Below, piece after piece: positions 19,740 to 29,296 of a stretch of 64,000 nucleotides of DNA. This stretch comes from Planctomycetota bacterium (GTDB lineage Bacteria; Planctomycetota; UBA1135; GCA-002686595): the NCBI GenBank assembly GCA_009691855.1, contig SIAI01000006.1, positions 81,077 to 145,076 of the forward strand. The letters run 5' to 3'. The position numbers and the translations under genes were made by a program. A model generated the notes under the pieces. It saw nothing but the letters and a program-made list of their open reading frames with translations, was not told the origin of the DNA and did no database searches. Within the stretch, counting starts at the first letter, position 1, and every line of letters begins with the position of its first letter.

Positions 19740-21343
19740 TCGCGGTCGCCGGCGGAGAGCCTGGCCGAATCGCCGGCCGAGATCGCGACCTCTTCGTTCA
19801 GGATCAGGCCCGTGCTCGCGCCGTCCTGCACGCTCTGGATCTGGATCCGACCCTTGCGCTGCGAGCCGCGGTAGACGTCGAAGACGGCTGCGCGCGCGAC
19901 CCCGTCTTTCTGGCCCTTGTCCAGGACGACGAGCCGGAGCCCCTCGTCCACGCTGACGACCAGGGCCTCGAGCGTGGGCTTCGTCTCTCTACCGCCGTAG
20001 CCCAGCGCGTCGAGCTCGTTCTCTGCCTGCGCGTCGTGCGCGGGCTGCGCAGCCGGGATCGGCGCGAACGCCGGCGTCGCGGCGAAGGAGCGGTGCGCGG
20101 CGGCGAGCTCTTGCGCGCGCGCGGGCTGCTCGGCGGCGAGGTCGTGCTCCTCGTGCGGATCGCGTGCGAGGTCGTACAGGCGCAACGCGCCATCCTCCAG
20201 GAGCACGCGCTCGTGGGCGCCGCTGGCGCTCCACGCGCCGCGCAGGAATTGCGGCACGACGCGCTCGGCCGGCAGCGCGCCCGCCAGCAGGTCGCGCCCG
20301 CGCGTGGGGCCGGAGTCGAGCCCGAAGAAGGCCAGCGTGGTCGGGAAGAGATCGAGGTGCGAGGCCGGTGCCGCCATGCGCCCTGGCGCGCGCACGCCGC
20401 CCGGCGCGCGTACGACGAGCGGCACCTGGACGAGCTCGCGGTGCAGGTGCTGGCCATGCGAGAAGTAGTAGCCGCGCTCGCCCAGCGACTCGCCGTGGTC
20501 GGCCGTGAACACGAGCAGTGCTGAATCGAGCACGCCGCGCGCGCGCAGGCCCTCCAGCAGGCGCCCGAACTCGCGGTCGAAGAAGCGGATCTCCGCGTCG
20601 TAGCGCGCGCGATACACCTCGGGCCGGCGCTCGGCGTCCACGACCTGGTACTTGGGCAGCGCGCCGCGGCCCTTTTCGTCCGGACCGACGGCGAGCTCGG
20701 GCTCGTCCGTGGGTGCGCGCGCCAGCGCCGCAAGGCAATCGGCGGGCGGCGTGTAGGGCCCGTGCGGATCCTGGTAGTGGACCCACAGGAAGAATGGCCG
20801 GCGCGCGTCGTGCGCGTCGAGCCACGCGAGCGCCGCGTCGGTCGTGTCGGGCGCCAGGCGCTCCTTCAGGTCGGGGCGCGCGGGTTCGCGCGCCGTCATG
20901 CGGTCGTCGAAGGCGGCGAAGCCCTGCTGCACGCCGGCCTCGGGCAGATCCGCGCGCTTGCGCAGCACCCAGTTCGAGACCACCGCGGCGGTGTCGATGC
21001 CCGCTGCGGACAGGCGCTCGGCCAGCGTCGTCGCCGCGCCCGAGAGCACGTTGCGGTTGTCCGAGAGACCCAGCTCCTCCGGCATGCGCCCGGTCAGGAG
21101 CGCGGAGAGCGCGGGGCCGGTCAGCGGCGCGGTCGACCAGGCCGCCTCGAACACCAGCGCCTCGCGCGCCAGGGCGTCCAGGTTCGGGCTCGTCTCACGC
21201 TCGTAGCCGTAGCAACCCAGGCGATCGGCCCGCAGCGTGTCGCACGTCACCAGCACCACGGCGCGCGGGGGCGCGGAGGGGCCGCAGCCGCCCAGCGCGC
21301 CGGGGAGGAACACCAGCAGGAGAAACTCCGCGCGCGAAGGCAT
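19733..21343 (-). CDS. alkaline-phosphatase-superfamily lipoprotein (sulfatase-like, Thr nucleophile position)
   Basis: 536 residues. ATG 21343 begins a lipoprotein signal (FLLLVFLPGALGGC, lipid Cys 20). The sulfatase/phosphatase fold starts VLVTCDTLRADRLGCYGY, and later metal motifs are LWVHYQDPHGPY and VFTADHGESLGERGYYFSHG. The usual sulfatase C/S-x-P-x-R is replaced by TGPAL (75-79), so the nucleophile position is Thr and the Arg is missing. This favours a phosphodiesterase, phosphatase or phosphotransferase over a formylglycine sulfatase. The last 80 residues (LDKGQKDGVARAAVFDVYRG) form an extra beta domain resembling FlgT-C-like modules. A TATGGT hexamer precedes the start. Confidence 0.8.
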   Translation of the reverse strand: MPSRAEFLLLVFLPGALGGCGPSAPPRAVVLVTCDTLRADRLGCYGYERETSPNLDALAREALVFEAAWSTAPLTGPALSALLTGRMPEELGLSDNRNVLSGAATTLAERLSAAGIDTAAVVSNWVLRKRADLPEAGVQQGFAAFDDRMTAREPARPDLKERLAPDTTDAALAWLDAHDARRPFFLWVHYQDPHGPYTPPADCLAALARAPTDEPELAVGPDEKGRGALPKYQVVDAERRPEVYRARYDAEIRFFDREFGRLLEGLRARGVLDSALLVFTADHGESLGERGYYFSHGQHLHRELVQVPLVVRAPGGVRAPGRMAAPASHLDLFPTTLAFFGLDSGPTRGRDLLAGALPAERVVPQFLRGAWSASGAHERVLLEDGALRLYDLARDPHEEHDLAAEQPARAQELAAAHRSFAATPAFAPIPAAQPAHDAQAENELDALGYGGRETKPTLEALVVSVDEGLRLVVLDKGQKDGVARAAVFDVYRGSQRKGRIQIQSVQDGASTGLILNEEVAISAGDSARLSAGDRDH

Positions 21344-21353
21344 GGGCGGGCAG

Positions 21354-21359
21354 ACCATA
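21354..21359 (-). promoter_or_regulatory. putative -10 element (leaderless type)
   Basis: On the minus strand TATGGT lies 10 bases before ATG 21343, with no ribosome site between them. Confidence 0.3.
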
Positions 21360-21513
21360 CTCACCGCGGCGCCCGCCCGTTAGAGCGACGAGCCGAATGA
21401 GGCGCGGCTCCAGGAAGGTCGTGCCAACCGGATGCGGCTTGCCCGCGTAGTCGCCGCTGGACGGATCCTCGCTCGAGGGGCAAGATCCCGCCTCCCTTCG
21501 ACCCAGGAAAACC

Positions 21514-23037
21514 ATGCTCGTCCTGCCTTTCTTGCTCGTTGTGCCCGGCTTCCAGCTTGCTCCGGCCGAGGATCCTCTGCCCACGGCCGTGGCCGAGGTC
21601 ACGCGCGCCGAGCTCGAGCACCACGTGCGCGTCCTGGCCGCGGACGAACTCGCCGGGCGCAAGCCGGGCACGCCGGGGATCGAGCGCGCCGCGCGCTATC
21701 TCGCCCAGGCTCTGGCGCAGGCCGGGCTCGAGCCGGCTGGCGACGACGGTGGCTTCCTGCAGAAGACCGGGTTGAAGCGCTACGAGTACTCGAGCGTGCC
21801 GCGGCTCCTGTTCTTCGACAAGGACGGGATCGGTGTCGAGGCGAAGTACGGCGTCGACTTCACCTTGAAGGTGCGTGGCACGGCGCACTCGACCGAGAAG
21901 CTGCCGCTGACCTTCTTCTACGACTACAACCACTCGCGTATGCCGCTCACCGGCACATCGACCGAGGCCATCTACTTCAGCGCCGGCAAGCTCGACAAGC
22001 AACGCATCCTGGAGAAGAAGGGCATCCACAGCCTCGACGACTGGGGGCTCGAGCTGGAGGTGCTGCTGAGCGAGAAGGGGCTCGAGGCGGGCTCGCCCAA
22101 GGAAGCGATGCTGCCACGCGTCACCACCGTCGATGAGCCCGAGGCCTGCGAGCTGGTGGAGATACGCGGGCCGATGCGCGTGGCCTTCGAGCAGAGAGAG
22201 TTCGCGCATGTGCAACTCTTGATCGACGAGCGCCTGAGCCCGGTTGTGGACGGCAACGTGGTCGGGCGGATCCGCGGCGTGGGTACGAGCGCGCACCCCG
22301 AGCTGGCGCAGGAGGTCGTGGTGCTCAGCGCGCACTACGATCACCTGGGCCTGGTGGCGGAGGGGCGCGACAAGGAGCGAGCGGATCGCATCTGCAACGG
22401 CGCCGACGACGACGCCTCGGGCTGTGCCGTGCTGCTCGAGCTGGCGCAGGCCTTCGCCGCCGGCCCCAAGCCCGCGCGCACGCTGGTGTTCTTCTTCGCC
22501 ACGGGTGAGGAGTCGGGTGGCACGGGTACGCGTCGCTACCTGGCGGCGCCCAGCGAACCGCTGGCGAAGACGGTGGCGGACCTGAACTTCGAGATGCTGG
22601 GCCGACCCGATGAACTCGTGGGCGGCGCCGGGCACCTGTGGCTGACGGGCTTCGAGCACTCGAACCTGGGCGCCGCGTGGGGCGAGCAAGGTCTGCCGAT
22701 CGTCGCCGACCCGCGCCCGGAAAAGCACTTCTTCAGTCGCTCCGACAACTACGCCTTCGCGCTCGAGGGCGTCGTGGCGCAATCGCTGTCGAGCTTCAAC
22801 ATGCACAAGGAGTATCACACGCCGCGCGACGAGCCGGACACGCTCGACTATGCGCATCTCGAGGCCGCCGGTCGCGTCGCGCTGCAGGCCGCGCGCACGC
22901 TGGCAGACGGCACGCTACAGCCGGCGTGGCTCGAGGGGATGCGCCCGAAGAAGCCCGAAGCCGCGCCGCAGAAGGGGCTCAAGCTGCGCGCGGAGGATCC
23001 GCGCGAAGAGAAGGACAAGCCGAAGAAGCCGAAGTGA
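21514..23037 (+). CDS. exported M28-family metallopeptidase
   Basis: 507 residues with a signal peptide, and AGGAAAA before the ATG. The N-terminal LAADELAGRKPGTPGIERAA is typical of M28 aminopeptidases. A PA-like insert follows. Metal ligands appear in order: SAHYDHLG, NGADDDASGCA, ATGEESGGTG and LNFEMLGRPDE, with a late His in SSFNMHKEYHTPRDEPDTLDY. It is a two-zinc aminopeptidase acting outside the cytoplasm, probably scavenging peptides. Length is normal. The C-terminus is Lys/Pro-rich. Confidence 0.92.
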   Translation: MLVLPFLLVVPGFQLAPAEDPLPTAVAEVTRAELEHHVRVLAADELAGRKPGTPGIERAARYLAQALAQAGLEPAGDDGGFLQKTGLKRYEYSSVPRLLFFDKDGIGVEAKYGVDFTLKVRGTAHSTEKLPLTFFYDYNHSRMPLTGTSTEAIYFSAGKLDKQRILEKKGIHSLDDWGLELEVLLSEKGLEAGSPKEAMLPRVTTVDEPEACELVEIRGPMRVAFEQREFAHVQLLIDERLSPVVDGNVVGRIRGVGTSAHPELAQEVVVLSAHYDHLGLVAEGRDKERADRICNGADDDASGCAVLLELAQAFAAGPKPARTLVFFFATGEESGGTGTRRYLAAPSEPLAKTVADLNFEMLGRPDELVGGAGHLWLTGFEHSNLGAAWGEQGLPIVADPRPEKHFFSRSDNYAFALEGVVAQSLSSFNMHKEYHTPRDEPDTLDYAHLEAAGRVALQAARTLADGTLQPAWLEGMRPKKPEAAPQKGLKLRAEDPREEKDKPKKPK

Positions 23038-23068
23038 GCGCGGCGCGCTCGTTCCAGCCCTCCGGGAA

Positions 23069-25507
23069 TCAGCGCGGCGCTCCCGATGTCTCCAGGCCCG
23101 CCTCCAGCAAGCGGCAGTAGAAGCCGAAGCCGCCGGTCCCGTTCTCGATCTCCAGCGTGAGGCGGTTCCAGCCCGGAACGAGCTCGAGCGTGAGCAGCGC
23201 CTCCAGCGGGTTGGCGCTCTTCGCCGCGCGGTTCTCGTACACGAGCTTCTCGCCCAGCCATACGCGCGCGCCGTCGTCGCTGCCGAAGGCGCACAGGACG
23301 CCGCGCGCCTGCTCCGCGCGCAGGAAGGCCTGCGCGTAGACCAGTGTCGCGTCCGTGCTCTCGCCGCCCAGGCCTTCGAGGTCCACGAAGCCTGCGGCGT
23401 TCGGCGCGTGCTCGCGCCACTCCAGCGCACGCCCGGAGCGCTCGCGCAGCTCGGCGCCTGCGGGCGGCGGGGGAGCCGCGTGGCGCTCGGCGGGCACGCC
23501 GAGCGGCCCGAGCACCTGCCAGGCGGGGATCGCGCCGGCGGGAAAGAGCGACAAGAGCTCGCCCGCGTAGCGGCGCACGTTGTCGTCGCCGAAGCGCTGC
23601 GCGTAGGCCAACACGCTCGCGCCCGCCTGATCGCGCCGTGCGCCCGCCAGCACGCGCACCAGCAGCGCGCCGAAGAAGGGATCGTCGTGGGTCTCGTTCC
23701 ACAGACGCTGGATCACCGGCAGGGCGCCGGCGAGCACGGTGCGCTCGGCCGCGCGCGCCGCGGCCAGACGCACGGAGCGCACGGCGGAAGCCAGGCCGGC
23801 CTCGGCCAGCACGCCCGCGAACGGACCGCGCTGGGCCTCGGCCAGCGCCAGGCCTTGCTCCTCCGCCGTGAGGGTGCCGAACCAGGTCTCGGCCAGGGCC
23901 GGGGTGGGCAGCGCGCGCAGCTCGGCCGTGATGCGCTCGTGGGGCGCGCGCCAGCGCCCGTCGCCGTCGCCGTCGATCCACAGCGGGTTGGCGATGGCCA
24001 GTGGCTTCGCCCCGGGGCGCAACAGCGGCACGAGCGCGTCGTCGCCCTCGACCGTCAGGGCCACCCAGGCATCGTGCGCGCCTGGCGCGAAGGCGTTCCT
24101 GTGCGCGTGGCGCGCGCATTGGCCGAGCAAGCACAGCTCCAGATCCTGGTCCAGGCGCGTCAGCGTGCGCGCCGCACCGATCGGCAGGGTCGCGGCCAGG
24201 TCGCCGTTCACGAACACCTTCACGCGATCGCAGTCGACCCACGCGACCGCGCGCACCGTCACGTGCAGCGTCGCGTGGCCGTCGCGCGCGCGCGCCTCGC
24301 CGCCCATCGGCACGCCCTCGACCGTGTACTCGACGAACGGGCCGGTCGTGGTGAAGAGCTGCTTGGCGCGCACGGCGGCGGCCACCTCGGCGACCGAGAC
24401 CGTGGCGGGGTCGTCGTGGCTGACGCGCACGTAGTTGCGCGGATAGCCGGCGACGATGGCCTCGACGTGGTGGCTGTCGGAGTTGCCCACGGCCGCGTAG
24501 CGCGCGCCGCGGTTCAAGAGGTGGAACCAGTCGACCAGCGCTGAGTGCGCGTGGCCGTGGGTATCGACGCCGTCGGTCACCGGGTCGTGGTAGCCCAGGC
24601 CCAGGTTCTCGTTCAGGATCTCGAGCGCGTCGAAGTCGGGCGCGTAGCGCGGGTCGGCGCTCGTGCCGGTGACCGGATCCAGGCCCGTATGGCCGAACCA
24701 GTCGATGTCCGCGAGGCGCGGATGGTTGAGCTGGATCAGCGGCACGACGCCCTGCGCGTTGGTCTCGGCGCGGGTGCGGCGGAAGAGCTCGTGCCCGTCG
24801 TCGAGGGTCGCGTCGATCGGCGCGCGCGCCGGATCGAGCGGGAAGGCGTTGAAGTGCCCGAGCGGCGTCGAGACCTCGTCGCCGGTGACGGTGCAGAGCC
24901 CGTCCGTCACGCCCAGCGCCTGCAGCGCCGGGCGGTAGTCGGTGTTGTGGTTGTGATCCGTGGCCACGGCGAGCTCGAGGCCCTCGCCCAGGCACGCCAG
25001 CAGGCGTTCCTCGAGGTTCGCATCGCCATGGCCCGAGTGCGTCAGCGTGTGCAGGTGGAAATCGGCGCCGATCCAGCCGTGCGTGTCGAGCTCGTGCGTG
25101 AGCTCGACGCGCAGGCTCGCGCGCTGGCCGGCGACGAGCTCGAGCTCGGTCCTGGAGAGGCTCCACTCCGGGCCACGTGAGGCGTAGATCGCGTAGCGCC
25201 CGGGCGGGACGGTGACGAGGCCCGTGCCGCGCTTCGCGTACAGCACGTTGGCGCGCGCGGCGAACTCCTGCGGTGCGGCCGCGACGTTCTGGAACAGCTC
25301 GCGCGCGCCGCCGTCCGCGGACACGAAGGTCAGGCGTGCGGGAATCGTGGCGCCGCCCGGCGCGCGCACCTCGAAGTCGAGCTCGGCCACCTGGGGCACG
25401 CCGGCCAGATCGACCACGCCCGCCGCGCCGCCCTGGCGCGCGACCAGCAGAGCCAGCAACGGGATCAGGGCCAGGGCCAGCGGACGCAGGACGCGGTGCG
25501 GTTGCAT
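23069..25507 (-). CDS. exported PHP-domain phosphoesterase-like protein
   Basis: 812 residues. ATG 25507 begins a signal peptide (LRPLALALIPLLALLVA). After a carboxypeptidase-regulatory-like N-terminal unit comes a PHP metal site of the CehA/McbA type: GADFHLHTLTHSGHG, VATDHNHN, LIQLNHPR and AVGNSDSHH. The C-terminal third holds a helical region and a PA14-like beta unit (AFGSDDGARVWLGEKLVYEN). It is probably a periplasmic or surface hydrolase; the substrate is unknown. It is divergent from the ABC exporter with 63 bases between starts. Confidence 0.82.
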   Translation of the reverse strand: MQPHRVLRPLALALIPLLALLVARQGGAAGVVDLAGVPQVAELDFEVRAPGGATIPARLTFVSADGGARELFQNVAAAPQEFAARANVLYAKRGTGLVTVPPGRYAIYASRGPEWSLSRTELELVAGQRASLRVELTHELDTHGWIGADFHLHTLTHSGHGDANLEERLLACLGEGLELAVATDHNHNTDYRPALQALGVTDGLCTVTGDEVSTPLGHFNAFPLDPARAPIDATLDDGHELFRRTRAETNAQGVVPLIQLNHPRLADIDWFGHTGLDPVTGTSADPRYAPDFDALEILNENLGLGYHDPVTDGVDTHGHAHSALVDWFHLLNRGARYAAVGNSDSHHVEAIVAGYPRNYVRVSHDDPATVSVAEVAAAVRAKQLFTTTGPFVEYTVEGVPMGGEARARDGHATLHVTVRAVAWVDCDRVKVFVNGDLAATLPIGAARTLTRLDQDLELCLLGQCARHAHRNAFAPGAHDAWVALTVEGDDALVPLLRPGAKPLAIANPLWIDGDGDGRWRAPHERITAELRALPTPALAETWFGTLTAEEQGLALAEAQRGPFAGVLAEAGLASAVRSVRLAAARAAERTVLAGALPVIQRLWNETHDDPFFGALLVRVLAGARRDQAGASVLAYAQRFGDDNVRRYAGELLSLFPAGAIPAWQVLGPLGVPAERHAAPPPPAGAELRERSGRALEWREHAPNAAGFVDLEGLGGESTDATLVYAQAFLRAEQARGVLCAFGSDDGARVWLGEKLVYENRAAKSANPLEALLTLELVPGWNRLTLEIENGTGGFGFYCRLLEAGLETSGAPR

Positions 25508-25517
25508 CGAGCGCGGA

Positions 25518-25523
25518 AGGATA
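25518..25523 (-). promoter_or_regulatory. putative -10 element for the PHP gene (leaderless type)
   Basis: TATCCT on the minus strand lies 10 bases before ATG 25507, with no Shine-Dalgarno sequence in the interval. Confidence 0.3.
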
Positions 25524-25555
25524 GCCGCCCGCGCGCGCTTCTCGCCTCCGGACCG

Positions 25556-25561
25556 TATGCT
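25556..25561 (+). promoter_or_regulatory. putative -10 element for the ABC exporter (leaderless type)
   Basis: TATGCT lies 9 bases before ATG 25571, with CGCGCGCCC between and no ribosome site. Confidence 0.3.
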
Positions 25562-25570
25562 CGCGCGCCC

Positions 25571-26509
25571 ATGACCACCGGCGAGGTCGTCCTGCGCGCG
25601 CGCGGGCTGGTCAAGCGCTTCGGCGCGGTCGTCGCGGTCGACGGGCTCGAGCTCGAGCTCGTCGCCGGGCGCTGTCTCGGTCTGCTCGGGCCGAACGGCG
25701 CGGGCAAGACCACCACGATCGAGATGCTCGAGGGCCTCAAGGCGCCCGACGCGGGCGAGATCCACGTGCTCGGGCTCGACTGGCGCACCTCGGCGGCCCA
25801 GATCCGCGCGCTGATCGGCGTGCAGCTGCAAGCGACCGAGTTCCAGGACAAGCTCACCGTCTTCGAGACCCTGCGCCTGTTCCGCGCCTTCTACGCCGAC
25901 AGCCGCGGCGCGGACGAGGTCATCGCCTGGGTCGGCCTCGAGGAGAAGCGCGGCGCGCGCGTGGGCACGCTCTCGGGCGGCCAGAAGCAGCGCCTGGCGC
26001 TGGCCACCGCGCTGCTGAATCGGCCGCGCATCCTGTTCCTCGACGAGCCCTCGACCGGGCTCGATCCGCAGGCGCGCCGGCGCGTGTGGGAGACGATCGA
26101 GGCCTTCAAGGCGAGCGGCGGCTCGGTGCTCCTGACCACGCACTACATGGAGGAGGCCGAGCGTCTGGCCGATGACCTGGCGATCCTCGACCACGGCAAG
26201 GTGATCGCGCGCGGCTCGCCGCGCGCGGTGATCGACACGCTGGGCGCCGAGAGCGTGGTCGAGTTCACGCCCGTGGGCGGCGCGCGCCCCGAGCACGAGG
26301 CCGAGCTCCTCACGCTCAGCGGCGTTTCGGCCGTGCGCCACGAGGGCGAGCGCGTGGTGCTGTCGGTCACGCGCACGCAGGACGCGATCGCCGGGCTGTT
26401 CGCGCTGTGCGCGCGCCGCAAGCTCGAGCTCGAGGACCTGCGCACGCACCGTCCGACGCTGGAGGACGTGTTCGTGAGCCTGACCGGGAAGCACCTGCGC
26501 GATGAGTAG
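25571..26509 (+). CDS. ABC transporter ATP-binding protein
   Basis: 312 residues. Walker A GLLGPNGAGKTTTIEML, signature LSGGQKQRLALA, Walker B RILFLDEPSTGLDP and H-loop LLTTHYMEEAE are complete. The C-terminal extension of about 80 residues is typical of the DrrA/CcmA-like exporters with ABC-2 permeases. The start was set at ATG 25571 because a longer frame upstream overlaps the divergent promoter. The gene overlaps the permease gene by 8 bases. Confidence 0.93.
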   Translation: MTTGEVVLRARGLVKRFGAVVAVDGLELELVAGRCLGLLGPNGAGKTTTIEMLEGLKAPDAGEIHVLGLDWRTSAAQIRALIGVQLQATEFQDKLTVFETLRLFRAFYADSRGADEVIAWVGLEEKRGARVGTLSGGQKQRLALATALLNRPRILFLDEPSTGLDPQARRRVWETIEAFKASGGSVLLTTHYMEEAERLADDLAILDHGKVIARGSPRAVIDTLGAESVVEFTPVGGARPEHEAELLTLSGVSAVRHEGERVVLSVTRTQDAIAGLFALCARRKLELEDLRTHRPTLEDVFVSLTGKHLRDE

Positions 26510-27542
26510 GGGACGCGAGCTGTACGAGCTGACGCGCGTGCGCGTGCTCCTGTTCCTGCGCGAACCCGAGGCGCTCTTCTGGGTGTTCGTGTTCCCGCTG
26601 GTCTTGGCGGGCGTGCTGGGCTTCGCCTTCCGCTCCAAGGGCATCGAGCCGGCGCGCGTGGGCCTGCTCGAGGGCCCGGGCGCGGACGAGCTCGCGCGCG
26701 CGCTGGCGAGCGACGAGCACGTCGAGCTCGTGCGCTTCGTCGCGCGCGCCGAGGCCGAGAAGAAGCTCGCGCGCGCGGCGCTGGACGTGCTGCTCGAGCC
26801 GCAGGCGGACGGCGTGCCGCAGCTCGCCTACGACGCGCATCGCCCCGAGGGCGAGAACGCGCGCGTGCGCGTGCTGCGCGCGCTGGATCTGGCCCAGGGC
26901 CGCGCCGCGGCGCCGGTGACGCTCGCGCCGGTCGAGGAGACGGGCTCGCGCTACATCGACTTCCTGTTCCCCGGGCTCCTGGGCATGAACCTGATGGGTA
27001 CGGGCATGTGGGGCATCGGCTTCGCCATCGCCGACGTGCGCCGGCGAAAATTCCTGAAGCGCCTGCTGGTGACGCCCATGCGGCGCTCGTCGTTCTTCCT
27101 GTCGTTCATCCTGGCGCGCGCGGTGTTCCTGGTGCTGGAGCTGGCCGTGCTGGGCAGCTTCGGCGCGTGGATCCTGGGTGTGCCCTTGCGCGGCAGCGTG
27201 GCGGCCTTCGCGCTGGTCAGCCTGCTCGGCGCGGGCGCCTTCGCCGGGATCGGCATCCTGACCGCCGCGCGCGCGCGCACGATCGAGGCCGTCTCGGGCC
27301 TGATGAACGTGGTGATGATGCCGATGTGGCTCGGCTCGGGCGTGTTCTTCAGCTACGAGCGCTTCCCCGTCGCGCTGCAGCCGTTGCTGAAGCTCCTGCC
27401 GCTGACGGCGCTCAACGACGCCCTGCGCGGCGTGTGCCTCGACGGGAGCGCGCTGGTCGAACTCACGGCGCCGCTGGCGATCCTGCTGACCTGGGGCGTG
27501 CTCTCGTTCGCGCTCGCGCTGCGGATCTTCCGCTGGGAGTGA
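26502..27542 (+). CDS. ABC-2 type transporter permease
   Basis: 346 residues. An N-terminal membrane segment (ALFWVFVFPLVLAGVLGFAF) is followed by a soluble loop of about 120 residues and five membrane segments (YIDFLFPGLLGMNLMGTGMW, SFILARAVFLVLELAVLG, FALVSLLGAGAFAGIGIL and others), ending LALRIFRWE. It is the membrane subunit of the exporter whose ATPase gene overlaps it. Cargo cannot be predicted. Confidence 0.9.
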   Translation: MSRGRELYELTRVRVLLFLREPEALFWVFVFPLVLAGVLGFAFRSKGIEPARVGLLEGPGADELARALASDEHVELVRFVARAEAEKKLARAALDVLLEPQADGVPQLAYDAHRPEGENARVRVLRALDLAQGRAAAPVTLAPVEETGSRYIDFLFPGLLGMNLMGTGMWGIGFAIADVRRRKFLKRLLVTPMRRSSFFLSFILARAVFLVLELAVLGSFGAWILGVPLRGSVAAFALVSLLGAGAFAGIGILTAARARTIEAVSGLMNVVMMPMWLGSGVFFSYERFPVALQPLLKLLPLTALNDALRGVCLDGSALVELTAPLAILLTWGVLSFALALRIFRWE

Positions 27543-27568
27543 GCGCGGGCCGCTCGCGCTGCGCAAGC

Positions 27569-29101
27569 TCAACGCAAGCGCATGCTCTGGCGCGGCGTGA
27601 AGGACGAGATCGGCGGTCCGATGCCGTGCGGCGACGAACTCGGGAAGGGCGAGCGCGGCTCGGGCGTGAAGGCCGTCGCCGTGCGCGGCTGGAAGGCCGT
27701 GGGCGCGCTCGGCTCGTTGGCCTGGAACAGGGAGGTGAAGCCGAAGCGGCTGCCCTGGCCCGGCTGACTCTCGAAGGCGAGCTCGCTGCCCAGCGCGCAG
27801 GCGAAGGCGCTGGCGAGCTGCAGCGAATCCGTGAGCTGGGCCGGATCGGCTTGGGCGGCCTCGGCCAGGGCCACGACCAGCTCCTGCTGTTCGCGGAAGG
27901 CGATGCCGGGGCTCGTGTCGGCCACCTCGAAGCGCAGGCGCAGGCCCTCGGCGCCGTCGCCGGCGCGGCTCACGCGCAGCGTGACCTGGCCCTCGCGCGT
28001 GGTGCGCAGCGAGTTGCGCAGCAGGCCGTCGAGCGCGCGGAAGAGCGGCAGCGGATGGCCGCTCAGGCGCGGGGGCAGGTTGTCGGGGAACACGAGCTGC
28101 ACGTCGACGCCGCGCGCCTGTGCGTTCTTGCGCGCCGGATCGATGAGCTGCTGCAGGAGCAGCCCCAGATCGAACTCGCTGGGCTCGCCCAGGGCCGCGT
28201 GCGCGGGCACTTCGGGCTCCAGCTCACTTTCCTCCGCGCTCGACGGGGCTTGGCCGCCGACCCCTGACTGCGAGCGCATGCGCAGCTCTTCCAGCGCTTC
28301 GGCCACGCGCGCGAGCTCGCTCGGCGCGCGCGGAGCCAGCGCCACCGAGCCGCTCATGTGTCCGTCGCGGAGCTGCTCGGCCCCGGCCGCGAGCACCGCC
28401 GCGTGGGTCGCGTACCAGCTGGCGTGACGGCGCGCGAGGTACACCGCGAAGCTCACCAGCAAGCCCGTGAACAGCGCCGCGCTCAGCGGGAAGACGATGC
28501 GCCGCCACAGCGGTGCGACCGCGGAGGTCTCGACCCACACCAGCGCCGGAGCCGACCCCCAGGAGTCGGGCACGGGCGCGTAGGCCGAGACCCGGCCGTC
28601 GGCGAGCACCGTGGCGACGTGGCCCTCGAACAGGGCCGCGGCCATCTCGGGGCGGTAGTCGACCGGCTGGCTGATGTGCGCCGTGCCGCTCTGGATCACG
28701 ACCTCGAGCGCGCCCGGGCGCGCGTGCTGCGGCTTTTCCGCCAGCTCGGCCTTGTACGCGGGGGTCGGGCGCAGCGTGCGCACCGTGCCGTCGAACTCGC
28801 TGGCCTCGAGCAGCTTCGCCAGCGTGCTGCCGAGATCGGACAGACGCTTCTCGGGCTCCTGTCCGAGGCCCGCGTGCGCGTCGCCATCGAGCCAGGTGCC
28901 GGCGGTGAGCGCCAGCGTCTCGGCTCGCGCGCGCGCGACCTCGGCGCAACGCCGCGCGTCGAGCTGCGTCGTGGCCACCACCAGCAGCACTCCGAACGAG
29001 CCGGCCAGGGCACCGGTCCAACCGAGCGTCTGCACGCGCAGCGAGAACGGATCAGGAAAGCGACTCAGGATGCGATCGATGAATGCGGGACGAGAGACCA
29101 T
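27569..29101 (-). CDS. membrane sensor protein with HATPase domain but no phosphoacceptor domain
   Basis: 510 residues. Membrane segments at about 25-45 and 205-228 flank a periplasmic sensor region of about 160 residues, then a HAMP-like helix. A kinase ATP-binding domain follows: N-box LFRALDGLLRNSLRTT, G1-like VADTSPGIA and G2-like GQGSRFGF. The usual dimerisation/phosphotransfer helix with H-E/D-x-x-x-P is absent; the HAMP runs through an acidic linker straight to EFDLGLLLQQLIDPARK. It probably signals by conformation, or is a degenerate kinase. The Pro/Ser-rich C-terminus is disordered. Divergent from selD. Confidence 0.7.
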   Translation of the reverse strand: MVSRPAFIDRILSRFPDPFSLRVQTLGWTGALAGSFGVLLVVATTQLDARRCAEVARARAETLALTAGTWLDGDAHAGLGQEPEKRLSDLGSTLAKLLEASEFDGTVRTLRPTPAYKAELAEKPQHARPGALEVVIQSGTAHISQPVDYRPEMAAALFEGHVATVLADGRVSAYAPVPDSWGSAPALVWVETSAVAPLWRRIVFPLSAALFTGLLVSFAVYLARRHASWYATHAAVLAAGAEQLRDGHMSGSVALAPRAPSELARVAEALEELRMRSQSGVGGQAPSSAEESELEPEVPAHAALGEPSEFDLGLLLQQLIDPARKNAQARGVDVQLVFPDNLPPRLSGHPLPLFRALDGLLRNSLRTTREGQVTLRVSRAGDGAEGLRLRFEVADTSPGIAFREQQELVVALAEAAQADPAQLTDSLQLASAFACALGSELAFESQPGQGSRFGFTSLFQANEPSAPTAFQPRTATAFTPEPRSPFPSSSPHGIGPPISSFTPRQSMRLR

Positions 29102-29282
29102 TACCTACCCACCTCGGTGGCGGCTGATCGGTAGGCCGCGCACGCGGGATTGAGCCCGCTCGCGGCTCCTCGCGCGGGCAACCGGCCTCTTACCGGGTCG
29201 GGGGAACCCTCGGCGCGCGGGCGGAAGGAATGGCATTGCACGCGCGGGACCGGAGCCGGAGTAGGGGCACCCGCGATGGCTT

Positions 29283-29288
29283 GATAGT
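29283..29288 (+). promoter_or_regulatory. putative -10 element for selD (leaderless type)
   Basis: GATAGT (part of TTGATAGTCT) lies 8 bases before ATG 29297, with no Shine-Dalgarno sequence. Confidence 0.3.
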
Positions 29289-29296
29289 CTGCCGCC

